Of a DNA stretch of 64,000 nt, positions 46,730 through 63,655 are shown in pieces. Position 1 is the first letter of the stretch; each line of letters opens with the position of its first letter. The translations under genes were made by a program, and so were the position numbers. The notes beneath the pieces were generated by a model that was given only the letters and a program-made list of their open reading frames with translations, was not told the DNA's origin and searched no databases. The stretch comes from Cycas panzhihuaensis (lineage: Eukaryota > Cycadophyta), in assembly GCA_023213395.1 (NCBI GenBank), contig CM041465.1, positions 44,895,741 through 44,959,740 on the forward strand. Direction: 5' to 3'.

Positions 46730-47506
46730 GGGTCCTCCTTGCCTCTTTTGGTGAGAGGATTGATATTGTGGAGGGTCCTGTCTAGTTTCCTTTCTAAGAT
46801 TTTCATCTTTTCTCCTTAGAGGAGATTACTTTTGTCTTGAGGTTATGACTTGGGAGTTAGATTGAATGTGGGTCTTTGTAGTAAAGACATGTTCTAATGA
46901 CTCATTTGTATTTTGTTTCTCTTCTATAGACATGAGCATAGCACTAAGTTGTTCCACTTTGAGGGTACTTAGATCCTTTGATATACTAATACTAGTGGCT
47001 ACCATTTCAAAGCATCTTACAGCTCCTACACATCTAAGGATCCTTTCAACAACTTTTTGTTTAGTTAGGGTATCTCCAAATGACCTCATTTGGTTAACAA
47101 TATCTTGAACTTTGGTCATGAATTCAATTACTGATTTATGAGGCATCATACATAAATTTTTAAACTTACTTCTTAAGTTTTGTAGTTTAGAGGAGGCAAC
47201 TCCTTCATAAATAAATTGTAAAGTGTCCCAAGCTTCTTTGGACTTAACTGATTCACTAACTCTTAGAAACACATGATCTTCTAAAGTGCAAAAGATAAAG
47301 TCTAAGGCTTCATTATCCTTTTTTACATTTTCTTTGTATGTAACTTTTTCTGCATTGGACAGATTTGGTCCTAATTCGTTATAACTGGTTCACACAATGT
47401 CCCACATGTCGTTAGCTATGAGGATAGGTCTCATCCTCCTACTCCAGTTTAGGAAATTGCTTGCATCAAATTTTGGGATAATCATGTTCCCAAAACTAGA
47501 GATCAT
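46730..47506 (-). pseudogene. copia C gag N-terminal part (UBN2-type)
   Basis: Start ATG at 47506 (MISSFGNMIIPKFDASNFL). A 148-codon open stretch from 47272 covers most of the UBN2/Gag domain (SKEAWDTLQFIYEG, FMTKVQDIVNQMR, LSAMLMSIEE). Stops or frame breaks occur in the first 75 codons. The frame ends where gypsy 4 inserted. Homologous to 1400-2019 of copia A. Confidence 0.9.
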
Positions 47507-49680
47507 TTTGAGCTAAAGTTGTATTGATCAAATATGATAAATGAGATTTCAAAAGTTAAATGTGAATATCAAAAAAATATTTGAATTTAAATGAAAAAAA
47601 AAAAAATTCAATGTAAAGATTCACTTCCAAATATAACCCAAGGTTTTTCCTAAAGTTTTAAACAAGTGAACTAGGACCTATTAAGGCTACTAGGCTCTAA
47701 GTTTAAGTTTCTCGTAGGGCAACCTTCGATTGCTATCCTGTCTAGTGTCGCTTGCCCATAGATGGAAGAATAGGGACCTAATATATCAGATGTGAGAGCT
47801 AGGCTCTATATACCTTAGTATGCAGGCTGCTAAGAAGGTTTTTATATCCCCCTAAATTGTTGGTCCACTAGTGCCAGACTTATGCCTAGTGATAGATCTA
47901 ATGGTGAAGGTTCTCAAACCAAGGCACTCGCCCTCTCCAAGTCTAGCCTTGGTCTCTAAACACAATGAAAGGAACATGTTCAACACCTCAGCTTGCCACC
48001 GAATAGACCTGATAGCTAATGGCTGTCTTCATCCAATATGAGTAGGTTGATTAGCGTGTGCAGGGTGGTAACTTTAGGGGTCTTAATCGTTCCCCTTACA
48101 AGGCTAGAAAAATAGGGTGGTTCAATTCAAGATTATCTTATTTAATGTGAAAAATAAATTAATTATCAGTGTGGTCTTTTTTAGAAAAAAAATATTCCTT
48201 TTACATAATAAAGAAAAACTTGAAAATAAAATAATAAGCTCTAAGCAAGATAAAATAAATATTAAACTTTTTGAAAGAAATAAGATAGTAAAATCTTTTT
48301 CAAAAAGAAAAAATGTAATGCTCTTTAAATAAATGAAAGATGCATTTGAAAGTTAAATAAATGAAATGCAACTTTTATAAGTACAAAAAGTAAGTGATAT
48401 TTTTCAGCAATTATGAAAAAGAATAAGAAGAAACTTTCAATAAGTGTATGCCTTTCGAATAAAGGACAAACTTATAGGATATAATTTCAGATGAATATAT
48501 ATGAAAATTTTAAATATAACAAAGAATTTTTTTAACTATGCAAAGCTGAAATAAAGTTTGATGAAAAAAAATAGAAAAATTCTAAGCTATTTGACTTTTT
48601 AAACAAATAAGTATTTAACTTGAGCAGAGTATATAATACTAAAAATATTATAAAAATGCTAATAAAAAATGTATAAAATAATAAAATATGATTAAATATA
48701 ATTTAGAGAGTTGCTTGGTATATTTACAGTTGCAAATTTTAAGAAATAATATATGTAAATACGCAAGAATGATAAATTGAATGCTATTATGTACCTCAAC
48801 TTTGATGGCTTTGAAAAACTACAAGAACATTGTAAAACTTATAAAAAAATAATTTTAGTTTGAAGAGGAGTGAGTTAGCTTCCCAACGAATCAGATGGAT
48901 CTAAATTCTGATGTAAAACAGAAAACTTATAATAAAAATAACAAGTACTTTTATGTGAATATGTTGAAAAATACTGAAGTGTCACATTTACTGATTAAAA
49001 TAATGATTAAAATAAATATTAAAAAATAAAATGAATAGATGGTAATGAAGTTTGTTGATAATAGATGACTGTAGAACATATCCGAGTAGAAAATAATCTC
49101 CTGGTGATAAAATATAATCTAATGAAAAATAGATTTTATGAAAATAGTTTAAAAACCTTTAAAAAATTACTTCTTGACTTTAAACAGATTGAAACTAGGT
49201 TAAATTAGTTCCGAATAGGGCATATGACCAGTCAAAATCATATCTTAAAAAGTTCCAGACGTAATGGGATAGGTTTAATTAGAAACTGATGACCTAGTCA
49301 AGAGTTATGATAAAAAATATTCAAGTACCTTATATTTTAAAAGTAAATTTAAAAAAAATGAAAAGTAAAATGTTATATCCTTAAGATAACCCCCTTAAGT
49401 TATCAACCTGAGGGTAGACTGGGCAGGGATTGAACCCAAGACCTGTCAAAAGATAAACCCTTCTGATGCTAAGAGGGTAAACTTGCTTGTCGAGGTTAAA
49501 GAAAAGGGCACCTTATTTTATATAAAAGGGCACCTTATTTTAGGAAGACCGAAGATCACATGGAAGAGTATGAAACTGGGGGTAAAAAATCAAAGAGGGC
49601 TTAAGCCTTTTAAATCCTGGAACTCAAATAATATGCACTTTGATTTTATTAAATCAAAACTTTATAAGAAAGTAAGATGA
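47507..49680 (-). other. copia C leader, conserved non-coding part
   Basis: 2.2 kb without coding frames, homologous in order to 2020-4120. The 48880-49360 block also matches 43510-43990. It includes 'aaccttcgattgctatcct' (about 47722) and a long A-rich run at 47595-47608. Confidence 0.7.
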
Positions 49681-49804
49681 TTTAATGAAATGTAATTGCT
49701 TAGATGTCTACACAGTCAATCAAACAATAATTAATCAATCAAAGAATTGATACGAATAATAAGATCGAGTTGTTTATTGAGAATAATAATATATATATAT
49801 ATAT

Positions 49805-49849
<45 letters not shown>

Positions 49850-50099
49850 ATATAATATGTTTTGTCTTAAAAAAACAAATGATACGGGGGTGACTTCTTC
49901 TTTATTCCCTCATACTTTGAACGCCCTTTTAACAAATCTGAAAAAAACTTAAACGGAGGCCGAGATTTGGAGAAAGACTCCATGCACGTCTTAATGCACC
50001 CCCAAACATGTGGGGGATGCTAGTAGTCTGCTAGAAAAAGGTCTACCCTTTTAGAAGTACCACCGTATATATAAGATTATCTCTTTGTATTCTACGCTT
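49681..50099. other. Non-repeat stretch with small TA/CA microsatellite and possible promoter
   Basis: (TA)n(CA)n(TA)n of about 65 bp lies at 49789-49856. The rest is unique sequence with no match to the copia A leader. A TATA-like 'cgtatatataag' at 50065-50076 stands about 35 bp before the eL36-like fragment; whether it is that gene's promoter cannot be told. Confidence 0.45.
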
Positions 50100-50191
50100 C
50101 GTCCCTCTGATAGAAAAGGGAAAACCAACAAAAAAAAAAGACTTTGATCCAGGAAGTAGTAGGCTTTGCCTCTTATGAGAGACGTATCACT
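50100..50191 (+). pseudogene. RPL36: Fragment of ribosomal protein eL36 gene
   Basis: Eukaryotic eL36 is a component of the large cytosolic ribosomal subunit. From 50100 the frame reads RPSDRKGKTNK, matching the basic motif of plant eL36. After a frame change and loss of a few codons in an A-rich run, 50141-50191 reads TLIQEVVGFASYERRIT, nearly identical to the conserved eL36 core. Similarity stops abruptly on both sides; about 27 codons of a protein of roughly 110 remain. Plus strand, antisense to copia C. It lies 470 bp left of gypsy 3. A captured gene piece or processed remnant; not functional. Recognition is from memory of the family. Confidence 0.75.
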
Positions 50192-50663
50192 GTATTTCAA
50201 ACATATACACCTTGGATAATGTTAACTGCAAGGATTCTTCATCTCAATTCATACAAGCCATCCATATAGAATGACACAAAACAACGTTGGGGAAGAAAAA
50301 ATAAATATTATATATTGTTCTACACAGATATAATTTTAACAAATATAATATAATACAATATTTCATCAATTATAGGGATTTTGCTTTGATGAGAAATTAT
50401 AATGGCCTCATAACATCAATCTAATAATCTCTTATACAAATAATGTTCTGCACCGATGCAATTTAAACCATTATAACATAATATAATATTGTCCAGTTAA
50501 GTTTTATGTGTGCATCTGTGTGAAATGAGTATTCAAGAACCGAGACTCTGTCTATGGAGAATAAAATATTGGTGCCAATTATTATCAAGATTTTACTAGG
50601 AGTTTATAAGTAGCCAATTTACATCCCTAAGACAAAGAATTTGATCACACAGCGAGGATTCTG
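50192..50663. other. AT-rich sequence without recognised genes
   Basis: About 470 bp between the eL36 fragment and gypsy 3, with several 'tataatataata' stretches. No coding frame, repeat or element end was recognised. Confidence 0.5.
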
Positions 50664-51060
50664 TGTAACATAACCCCACCTTTCCTTAGCAAGAGGGAAC
50701 CGCCAACAAGTAAGGATTAAGGGGTTTAGTAAGTTATGTGTATGGACCGTTAAGTCATCCAATAAGATGTAAGGCCACTAGGGCCACCAATAGAGTTATG
50801 TGTATAGACCGCTAAGTCGTCCAATAAGATGTAAGGCCACTAGGGCCACCAATAGAATCATTAAGGATGAAGACCCTTGTGTATTTAAAGGGTTAAACTA
50901 CTCGTAATGTATTGAGTATGATATATTGAAAGGAGAAAGTACTTTGGTACTTATTTTGGTGATCCATTTTCTATGATCTACTTGCGCATTCGTGTTATTT
51001 GGCTTCATTTTTGCTAATAATCACTTCTATGAGCCTAGATTTCTGAGAAGGAATGGTCCA
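50664..51060 (+). repeat. gypsy 3 5' LTR, with internal tandem duplication
   Basis: Two adjacent copies of a unit of about 64 bp (about 50734-50797 and 50798-50859, 'gttatgtgtat...ccaccaatag'). The 3' LTR has the same duplication, so it was already in the source element. Possible TATA box 'gtatttaaag' near 50880. Confidence 0.93.
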
Positions 51061-51062
51061 AG

Positions 51063-51074
51063 TGGTATCAGAGC
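51063..51074 (+). other. gypsy 3 primer-binding site (tRNA-iMet)
   Basis: TGGTATCAGAGC, two bases after the 5' LTR. Confidence 0.93.
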
Positions 51075-52719
<1,645 letters not shown>

Positions 52720-55700
52720 ATGGCAAAAAATCAAACAGAAAAAATTTCTAAGTTGACCAATGATTTGTCTAACTTCAAAATAGAGGTCAGCGATAAACTC
52801 AGTAGCATGCCTACCGAATCTGACCTGGATGACACTAGGAAAGAGATTATCAAACAGCTTCAACAGTGGGTGTTACCCCGACCCCAAAGCACAGGAGCTT
52901 CTACCTCAATGGGCAACCAACCTCCCCCTTGTCCAGGAAGCAATGCACATACAGGAGGTTCTCCACCAAGACAACCATTTTTCCACCATAAGATCAACAT
53001 TTCTACCTTTGATCCAGACGTGAATAGAGAGTGAACTCGAAGCTGGATTAATAAGTTAGAATCCTACTTCACTCTCCACCTTATGTCAGAAGAGGACCAA
53101 CTCTTATATGCTTCCATTCATTTAGATGGTCGAGCTCACCATTGGTTTAATTGGTGGAAGCGGGATATCCCTCTCACCAAACTTGGTCCCACTTCACTAG
53201 TTGTTTCTTCGAGCAATATGAAGATACATGAAGTCAATCTTTTTTCATACAACTCACCCGGCTTAAGAAGACATCAACTGTAGAAGCTTACATGGATGAA
53301 TTTCAAGCTTTATATAACCGCACGCCACAAAGCCAAAACTTGGACAAACAAATAGTGATTGATATTTATGTGGAAGGACTCCAAGACTGTATTAAGATGA
53401 GATTAAAGACAATGGCAATTTACTCCCTTAAGGAAGCTTTCAAGTGGGCCGTCTGCAAGAGAAGGCGAGTTTGCAGCAGATAGACCCTCAGCCATTCAAT
53501 GGGATAACTCTTGGTTCTCATGCACTTGACAAGTAGACCTCTAGCGATCTCGACCTCGATTTGACGATGCCTCTCATCCTCAAGCTGACTTCACACATCC
53601 TCGACTACAACATGATGATTCTCGACCATCTATTGATCGCCAAAATGAGGATACATCTACCAAAAGAGTCCAGATTCTCAAGCTGAAGCACAACGTCAAC
53701 TTGAGGATGGCCTTTGTATGTAGTATGCAGAAAAGTGGACTTCCGGGCATGGTCATTTTTGCAAAGCACGACGTATGGTTTTCTCAATTGACCCATCCCT
53801 CTCCCCTGACGATCCCTCTGATTCTGACTCCAACCAGGAGGTTGATGATGAAACCCATGATGATCCTACACCAGACCCCCAACCTGAAGTATCTATATTC
53901 ATTATCACCACCTCCTCCTGCCCCGAACCCCTAAGAGTTAGAGGCATTCTTCACAAGACTTCAATATCTATCTTGATCGACGATGGCGCGTCACTTAGCT
54001 TCATTGATATTTCAATTGCTAGATAACTTAACCTATATATTGTCCCAAAAACTAGCTTCACATGTTCTCTACTAGGGTACTAGAAACTCCATTATGCAGG
54101 TGTTATTAAAAACCTCCAAGTCTAAATTGGCTCATACCTTTTGGTGTCAGACTTCTATGCCTTGTTAATAAGAGGATCTGATGCCATCTTAGGAATTCAA
54201 TAGTTGCAAACACTAGGGACCTATAGTACAAACAACTCACCTACAAATCCATTCATTGCCTTTAAAGACCACATGGGGTGAAACCACAAAATTTACAGAA
54301 TGTAATCCCCCCCTAACCAAGTGGTCTCTCCTAGACGTATGAAACACCATCTTCAATCTCACCTAGGGTATATAGTCTGCCTCAATAATATTCAAATCAA
54401 ACCACAAATTCATCCCTACATCCAAGATGTCATTACCCAATATGAACAAGTATTTGCCCCTCTGCCTGCCACCACCCCTCCCGACCACAGTTTCTTTCAT
54501 ACAATTGACCTCCAATCTAACCATGACCCCATCAGCCTTCGACCTTACCATAACTCATACTTCCAAAAGAATGAAATTGAGAAACTCACAAATGAGCTCC
54601 TCGACATGGGCTTAATCTAACCTAGTAAAAGCCCTTATGCAGTTCCAATTATCTTAGTTTGGAAGAAGGATGGCTCCTTTTGCCTCTGTGTTGACTATAG
54701 GGAATTAAATAAGATTACCATTAAAAATAAGTTTCCTACCCCTCACATAGATGACATGCTAGATGAAATCCATGGCGCAACCATCTTTTCTAAGTTAGAC
54801 CTCCAATTTGGTTACTACCAAATCCCAATTGCCCCATAAGATTGTCATAAGATAGCATTTCGCACACATCATAGCCATTTTGAGTTTCGAGTAATGCCCT
54901 TTGGCCTTTGCAATACCCCGACAACCTTCCAAGCTCTCATGAATAAAATCTTTGGGCCCTACCTTTGAAAGCTTGTCATAGTTTTTTTTCATGACATTCT
55001 TATTTATAGTGCCTGCCTGGATCTCCATATCCAACACTTAGAAATTGTTCTTTAAATATTGCAGAACCACCAACTCTATGAAAAACTATCTAAGTGTGAG
55101 TTCAGACAATTAGAACTCAAATATTTGGGTCATATCATATCATCAGAAGGGGTACGTGTAGACCCTAACAAAATATCGGTCATCACAATGTGGCCAACAC
55201 CTACCACTCTTACCTAACTACGAGCATTTCTTGGGCTCATAGGGTTTTATCGATGCTTTGTACCTAACTATGCTGCTCTTACCACCCCATTAACTAACCT
55301 CCTTTGTAAAGAGGCTTTTCAATGGTCTCCCGAAGCAGAGGCTGCCTTTTCCCACCTCAAGGTTGTAATGACCTCCACTCTGGTCCCCATCACTCCTGAT
55401 TTTAACCAACCCTTCCAACTTGAATGCAATGCTTCAGGGTTTAGTTTAGGCATAGTCCTAATGCAAGACTCTCATCCCATTGCATTTGAAAGCCAAAAAT
55501 TAAAAGATCACGAGCTTCATCTCTCTACATATCAGAAAGAAATAAAGGTTATTCTCCATGCTATTGATAAATGGTGGTAATACCTCTTAGGCTTTAAGTT
55601 CACTATTCTTACGGATCATCATAGCCTCCATAATTTATTGACTCAGCCAGTCTTGTCTGAAGATCAAGCTAAGTGGGTTCATCGATTACAAGTCTTTGAC

Positions 55701-57247
55701 TTCTCAATAGCATATAAAAAAGGTAAAGACAATACAGTGGCAGATGCTCTTTCACGTCTCCATCCTAATGACAATGTTCCTAACCCAAGCCTCCATGCCA
55801 TCAGCAACCCCCAACACCTTTGGCTTGACGAACTATGTGTTGAAAATCAAGCCCAGCCAGACTATCCTAATTGGAGGGAAAAAGTTCTCACCCATAAAGG
55901 TTGGTCAACCTTGAACAATCACCTCCTCTACCACAATCATATCTTTGTCCATCCCTCCTCCTCATTCATCCCTAAAATCCTAACAGAATACCACTCATCC
56001 CTCCTTGGCGGCCACTCTGGCTTCGATAAGACTTATCGATGAATTCACTCAGATTTCTTTTGGCCCCACATGAAGACCACCCTATTCACCTTCATATCAG
56101 AATGTGACACTTGTCAATGAAATAAAGTAGAGACCAAACCTCTCCCTGGCCTTCTCCAACCATTAAATATTTCACAAGGTAAGTGGTAAGATATTGCCAT
56201 GGACTTCATCACGGGCCTACCCCCATCTGCCAGGTTTGACTCCATTTGGGTAATCATTGATCGATTAACCAAGTACTCATACTTTCTCCCAGTGTACACC
56301 TCATATTCATCCTCCCGTCTCGCTGACTTATATGCCTAATTCATATTTCGCCTCCATGGTTTTCCATCATCTATCATTTGTGATCGAGACCCTAAGTTTA
56401 CTAGCTCCTTTTGGCAAGAACTCTTTAAAATTTGTTGGAACCTCATTTAACATGAGCTCTGCCTACCACCCACAAACAGATGGCCAATCCAAGGTTCTAA
56501 ACAAAACTTTAGAAACTTATCTACATTGCTTCACTTTAGAACACCAAGCTAAGTGGACCTCATGGCTTGCCCTGGCTGAGTATTGGTATAACTCCTCCCA
56601 TCATTCTGCCATTGGTATGTCCCTCTTTTTGGCTCTTTATGGCTACCACCCACCTTCTCACCATACCCTATCCACAAATTTTAGAACAGCTTCTATGCAA
56701 TAAAATCTTCAAGAAATGGATCAAATCTTGCATGCCCTTCGACAAAATCTAGCTAGTGCTCAAAATTGAATGAAGCAACTGGCAGACTGCCACCGATCCG
56801 ATCGATCATTTGATATTGGAGATCTAGTATACCTCCACCTCCAACCTTATAAGCAATAATCACTCAAGTCCCATCAAGGGCATAAACTAAGCCCCCACTA
56901 CTATGGCCCTTATAAGATCCTTCACAAAATTGGTGAAGTTGCTTATGCCCTTGAACTCCCCCTAAACACTAATATTCATAATGTCTTCCATGTGTCCTGC
57001 CTAAAAAAATACCTTGGAGCGAAAGTTACACCCCACACAACCCTTCCTATTCTCTCTGAAGAACAAACTCTTACAGTTCCTCCTAATAAAATCCTTGCCA
57101 GTCACTAGTGCCACCTCTGGAATCACACTATTTCTGAACACTTGGTACAGTGGGTCAGTTGCGATGCTGATGAAGCTACTTGGGAGTCATAAGAGTTCAT
57201 CCATAAACATCCTTATCTTCAACGTTGCGAGGACTCAACGTCTTAGA
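52720..57247 (+). pseudogene. gypsy 3 gag-pol with chromodomain, degenerate
   Basis: Start ATG at 52720 (MAKNQTEKISKLTNDLSNF), open for 104 codons. Gag continues through 53483 with a stop at 53032 and a frame change near 53190. Protease at 53970-54030, D-D-G-A-S-L-S-F. RT 54480-55250; the catalytic box near 54985 reads FFHD instead of FFDD. RNase H 55380-55770 (LECNASG; end VADALSRLHPND). Integrase 55900-56700: MDFITGLP near 56200, CDRDPKF near 56385, a frameshift near 56430, then AYHPQTDGQS. Chromodomain remnant 57120-57247 (LVQW, DEATWES). Stop at 57245-57247, right at the polypurine tract. Confidence 0.92.
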
Positions 57248-57257
57248 GGGGGGGACA
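57246..57257 (+). other. gypsy 3 polypurine tract
   Basis: AGAGGGGGGGACA, overlapping the pol stop and ending at the 3' LTR TG. Confidence 0.85.
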
Positions 57258-57658
57258 TGTAACATAACCCCACATTTCCTTAGCAAGAGGGAACCACCAA
57301 CAAGTAAGGATTAAGGGGTTTAGTAAGTTATATGTATGGACCGTTAAGTCATCCAATAAGATGTAAGGCCACTAGGGCCACCAATAAAGTTATGTGTATG
57401 GACCGCTAAGTCATCCAATAAGGTGTAAGGCCGCTAGGGCCACCAATAGAATAATTAAGGATGAAGACCCTTACTTGTGTATTTAAAAGGTTAAACCACT
57501 TGTAATGTATTGAGTATGATATCTTGAAAGGAGAAAGTACTTTGGTACTCATTTTGGTGATCCATTTTCTATGATCTACTTGCGTATTCGTGTTATTTGG
57601 CTTCATTTTTACTAATAATCACTTCTACAAGTCCAGATTTCTAAGAAGGAACAGTCCA
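57258..57658 (+). repeat. gypsy 3 3' LTR
   Basis: 401 bp; same ends and same internal tandem duplication as the 5' copy, plus a 4-bp insertion near 57472. Confidence 0.94.
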
Positions 57659-57919
57659 TTCTATGCTGAACATATGGGTTTGACGTGGAACAAGAATTTC
57701 TTTTGAATATTATTCTTGTATGGAAGAAATTGATTATCAAAGAAATATATGAGGAAGAACAAATACAAACAATGAACGATGTCATCTTATAAGAAAGATT
57801 TTAGATTTGAGGTTGTGCAGATCTCACCTGAATGACTTTTCTGACACATTACTTTGTTGCTGAGCTGCTAAATGGGCACATGCTTGGAGTATATTCTCTG
57901 TGGTGATTGACTTGGGCAG
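57659..57919 (+). other. Sequence before the pectinesterase exon, probably intron
   Basis: 260 bp without coding similarity, ending in a T-rich stretch and 'gacttgggcag', a fair plant 3' splice site directly before the pectinesterase match. Suggests a genomic rather than cDNA origin of that piece. Confidence 0.4.
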
Positions 57920-58280
57920 GAATTTCCTTTGAAAATGCTACACCTGAGGGCTCAGGTCAAGCTATGGCCATCCGAGTAATGGTTGACAGATGTGCTTTCT
58001 ATAGTTGCAAATTTCTTGGATGGCATGACACTGCTTATCTACACTATGAGAAGCACTACTTGAGAGATTGTTACATTGAAGGTAGTATTGATTTTATTTT
58101 GGTAATGCTACAACACTACTAGAACATTACTACATTCACTATAAATCTCAAGGATATATTACTGCACAAAGTTGAAAGTCTATTCAAGAATCAATAGGCT
58201 ATGTGTTTCTCAGATGTGTGATTAATAGTAATGGAGGGAGCTCTTACATGTATCTTGGATACCCATGGGTACCATTTGCA
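57920..58280 (+). pseudogene. Pectin methylesterase fragment (PME31 type)
   Basis: Pectin methylesterases remove methyl groups from cell-wall homogalacturonan. The frame reads GISFENATPEGSGQAMAIRV, then DRCAFYSCKFLGW, HYLRDCYIEGSIDFI and, after a 1-bp deletion near 58100, NATTLLEHYYIHYKSQGYITAQS and GYVFLRCVINSNGGSSYMYL. This is the catalytic core of the family and most like the group lacking a pro-domain (PME31). The catalytic-site Gln in GWQD is His here; an Arg codon is TGA at about 58173. Similarity ends near 58280 before the second half of the core. About 120 of more than 300 residues remain. Plus strand, antisense to copia C. Confidence 0.88.
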
Positions 58281-58382
58281 ATGTACAGGGGAATGATGGG
58301 ATTACAGGTCAAGTCTGAGGATTTCGTTGGGATCTCAACCACCTCAAGTATCAAATTTTAGAACACATATATCATCAGAGTT
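58281..58382. other. Junction between the pectinesterase and heme oxygenase fragments
   Basis: 100 bp with no recognised similarity linking two unrelated gene pieces. Confidence 0.4.
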
Positions 58383-58502
58383 ATGGCCACTGCTGAGAAA
58401 TCTAAGAAACATTACCCATGTGAAGCCAAGGGATTTGTTGAAGAAATGAAATTTGTTGCATTGAAATTCTACTCAAAGGATGTCATAAAAGAAGGGGGGA
58501 AG
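58383..58502 (+). pseudogene. Heme oxygenase (HO1/HY1-type) fragment
   Basis: Plant HO1 opens heme to biliverdin in plastids for phytochrome chromophore synthesis. The frame from 58383 reads MATAEKSKKHY, then CEAKGFVEEMKFVALKF and SKDVIKEGGK, which matches the conserved N-terminal part of the mature plant enzyme just after the transit peptide (family KGFVEEMRFVAM motif). Forty codons without a stop; similarity ends abruptly at 58502, and the frame stops at 58512. The catalytic proximal His region lies within this part of the protein family but a specific residue cannot be assigned here. Same strand as the pectinesterase and eL36 pieces. A gene fragment, not functional. Confidence 0.85.
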
Positions 58503-59264
58503 AACGCATCGTGGTAGCTCTGAATGGCAGACCAGAGATTGAAGCAGACCAGAGAATGAGATGGATGAATAGATTCAATGAGGTTAAGGAGCTTACTCAC
58601 TTATGTCTGGGAACAGGCTGGCAGATGATTCAAATGATCATTTGAGCCCAAAACCATAGTATATTACAAAACTTATGATGGAATATGCAATGCTTAACTT
58701 GTCAATACAATAGGGAAGATAATAGACAAAGTCCATTTTTATTGGACAATGTGCAATGGAAGAGCAACGAAGGAGAGCCAACCAAGTCCAAGCACAGTCT
58801 AAACACAAAAGGTTTGTGGAACCAGAGGGCGACGTAATGGTGAATGAAAGAGGAACAACGTGGATCAACTATAAATCTAAAAATAATAGAAGCACAAGAA
58901 AGTAAGGTAGGAGAAAAAACATAATCTATATGAGTATAGGCCTTTCAACGAGGACTTATGTTCACCCTGACTACATGAATACATTAAATAAACTAGATTT
59001 TTAAACTATATTCATGAAAATACATCAAATAAATAACAAATATATATATTTATATTTGGAAAAATGAAGAACCTAGTAAACTGTGACATGTTTGCAGTGC
59101 TGACTTCAGAGCATGAGAACATCTTGCACAGTGGTTGAAACTCCAAACCGTCTTCTCCAATGGACAGGTGAGCTTGCCAGGATCTTAACTAGTAGTCATA
59201 TGCAGATGTTTTGCCAGATGTATGAGAAGCTATGTTAGTACAAACAAATATCAAACACCTCTTT
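58503..59264. other. copia C leader end or captured DNA, no recognised gene
   Basis: A plus-strand frame stays open at 58499-58645 (includes VVALNGRPEIEADQRMRWMN) but resembles no family I recognise; it could be a fourth captured piece. The rest up to the primer site has no clear coding content. Confidence 0.4.
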
Positions 59265-59277
59265 GGTTTTGATACCA
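59265..59277 (-). other. copia C primer-binding site (tRNA-iMet, mutated)
   Basis: Minus strand TGGTATCAAAACC; first eight bases match the initiator tRNA-Met complement, two bases from the LTR. Confidence 0.75.
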
Positions 59278-59279
59278 AA

Positions 59280-59625
59280 TGATGGATTCAGAGGAGTAGA
59301 TCATGACTTTAGATCAAGTGCATTATGAGAAAACAGGTGATTTTCGATTGTTGGCAGTGTTAAAAAATAGCAGGAAGGTATTCCCACCTTTTAAATAGAG
59401 TTTTTGGGGAGGCAGAAAGTTCCATCACCATACCTACACGTTAGCCAAAATATAATTCAAAATATATAAAAAAAATAACAACAATAAATGAAAGCACATA
59501 CCTTAATAAAGTGGTGTCACCTCCTAGTGGCTATTGGGAGGCTCAAGGTGCCCTAGGGGCCCTCAAAGGTGGCTTTGAGAGGCCCTAAGCGCACTGATTT
59601 TTTAATAACATTGGGATTATTCCCA

Positions 59626-59628
<3 letters not shown>
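59280..59628 (-). repeat. copia C 5' LTR
   Basis: Minus strand TGTTGGGAATAATCCC...ATCCATCA, 349 bp, TG/CA ends and the primer site on its left. Matches 34070-34416 along its full length. Followed at once by (CA)n. Confidence 0.9.
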
Positions 59629-63291
<3,663 letters not shown>

Positions 63292-63303
63292 CCTTTGATA
63301 CCA
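63292..63303 (-). other. Primer-binding site of the copia LTR at 63306 (tRNA-iMet, mutated)
   Basis: Minus strand TGGTATCAAAGG, eight leading bases matching the initiator tRNA-Met complement, two bases from the LTR. Confidence 0.75.
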
Positions 63304-63305
63304 AA

Positions 63306-63655
63306 TGAAGGATGTAGAGGTGTAGAGCAGGACTACAATGGTGAGTTTATTATGCTTGAGTTAACAAATCCTTCTGAATCATTGGCAGTGTTAAAAAACA
63401 CCAGGAAGGTATTCCCACCCCATTTATAGGAAATTTTAGGGAGGCAGCAAATGCGTCAACCTGACATGCATATTATCTAATAATATTCAAAATAATATAA
63501 AAAAATACAAACATGTGCCTTAAGAGTAGTGGGTCAGCATTTGGAGGCTTTAAGTGGCCTGGTGTATAGATCTAGGTGCCTTAGGGAGCCCTAAAGGTGG
63601 CTTTGAGGGGCCCTAGATGCACATCTCCTTAGGAACATTGGGGGTTATCCCAACA
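63306..63655 (-). repeat. Copia 5' LTR, probably of copia A
   Basis: Minus strand TGTTGGGATAACCCCC...ATCCTTCA, 350 bp. Same family as the copia C LTRs (shared 'cagtgttaaaaaa' and 'aaaggtggctttgag' blocks) but more diverged. The primer site shows it is a 5' LTR of a minus-strand element lying to its left; copia A is the only such element lacking one. Confidence 0.8.

Noticed and set aside
49860-50190. A solo LTR starting TGATACGGGGG near 49879
   Set aside because: No second copy, no primer site and no CA end could be placed; the eL36 match explains part of the stretch better.
57907-58122. A functional pectin methylesterase gene
   Set aside because: Only part of the catalytic core is present, with a 1-bp deletion, an internal TGA and no downstream exons.
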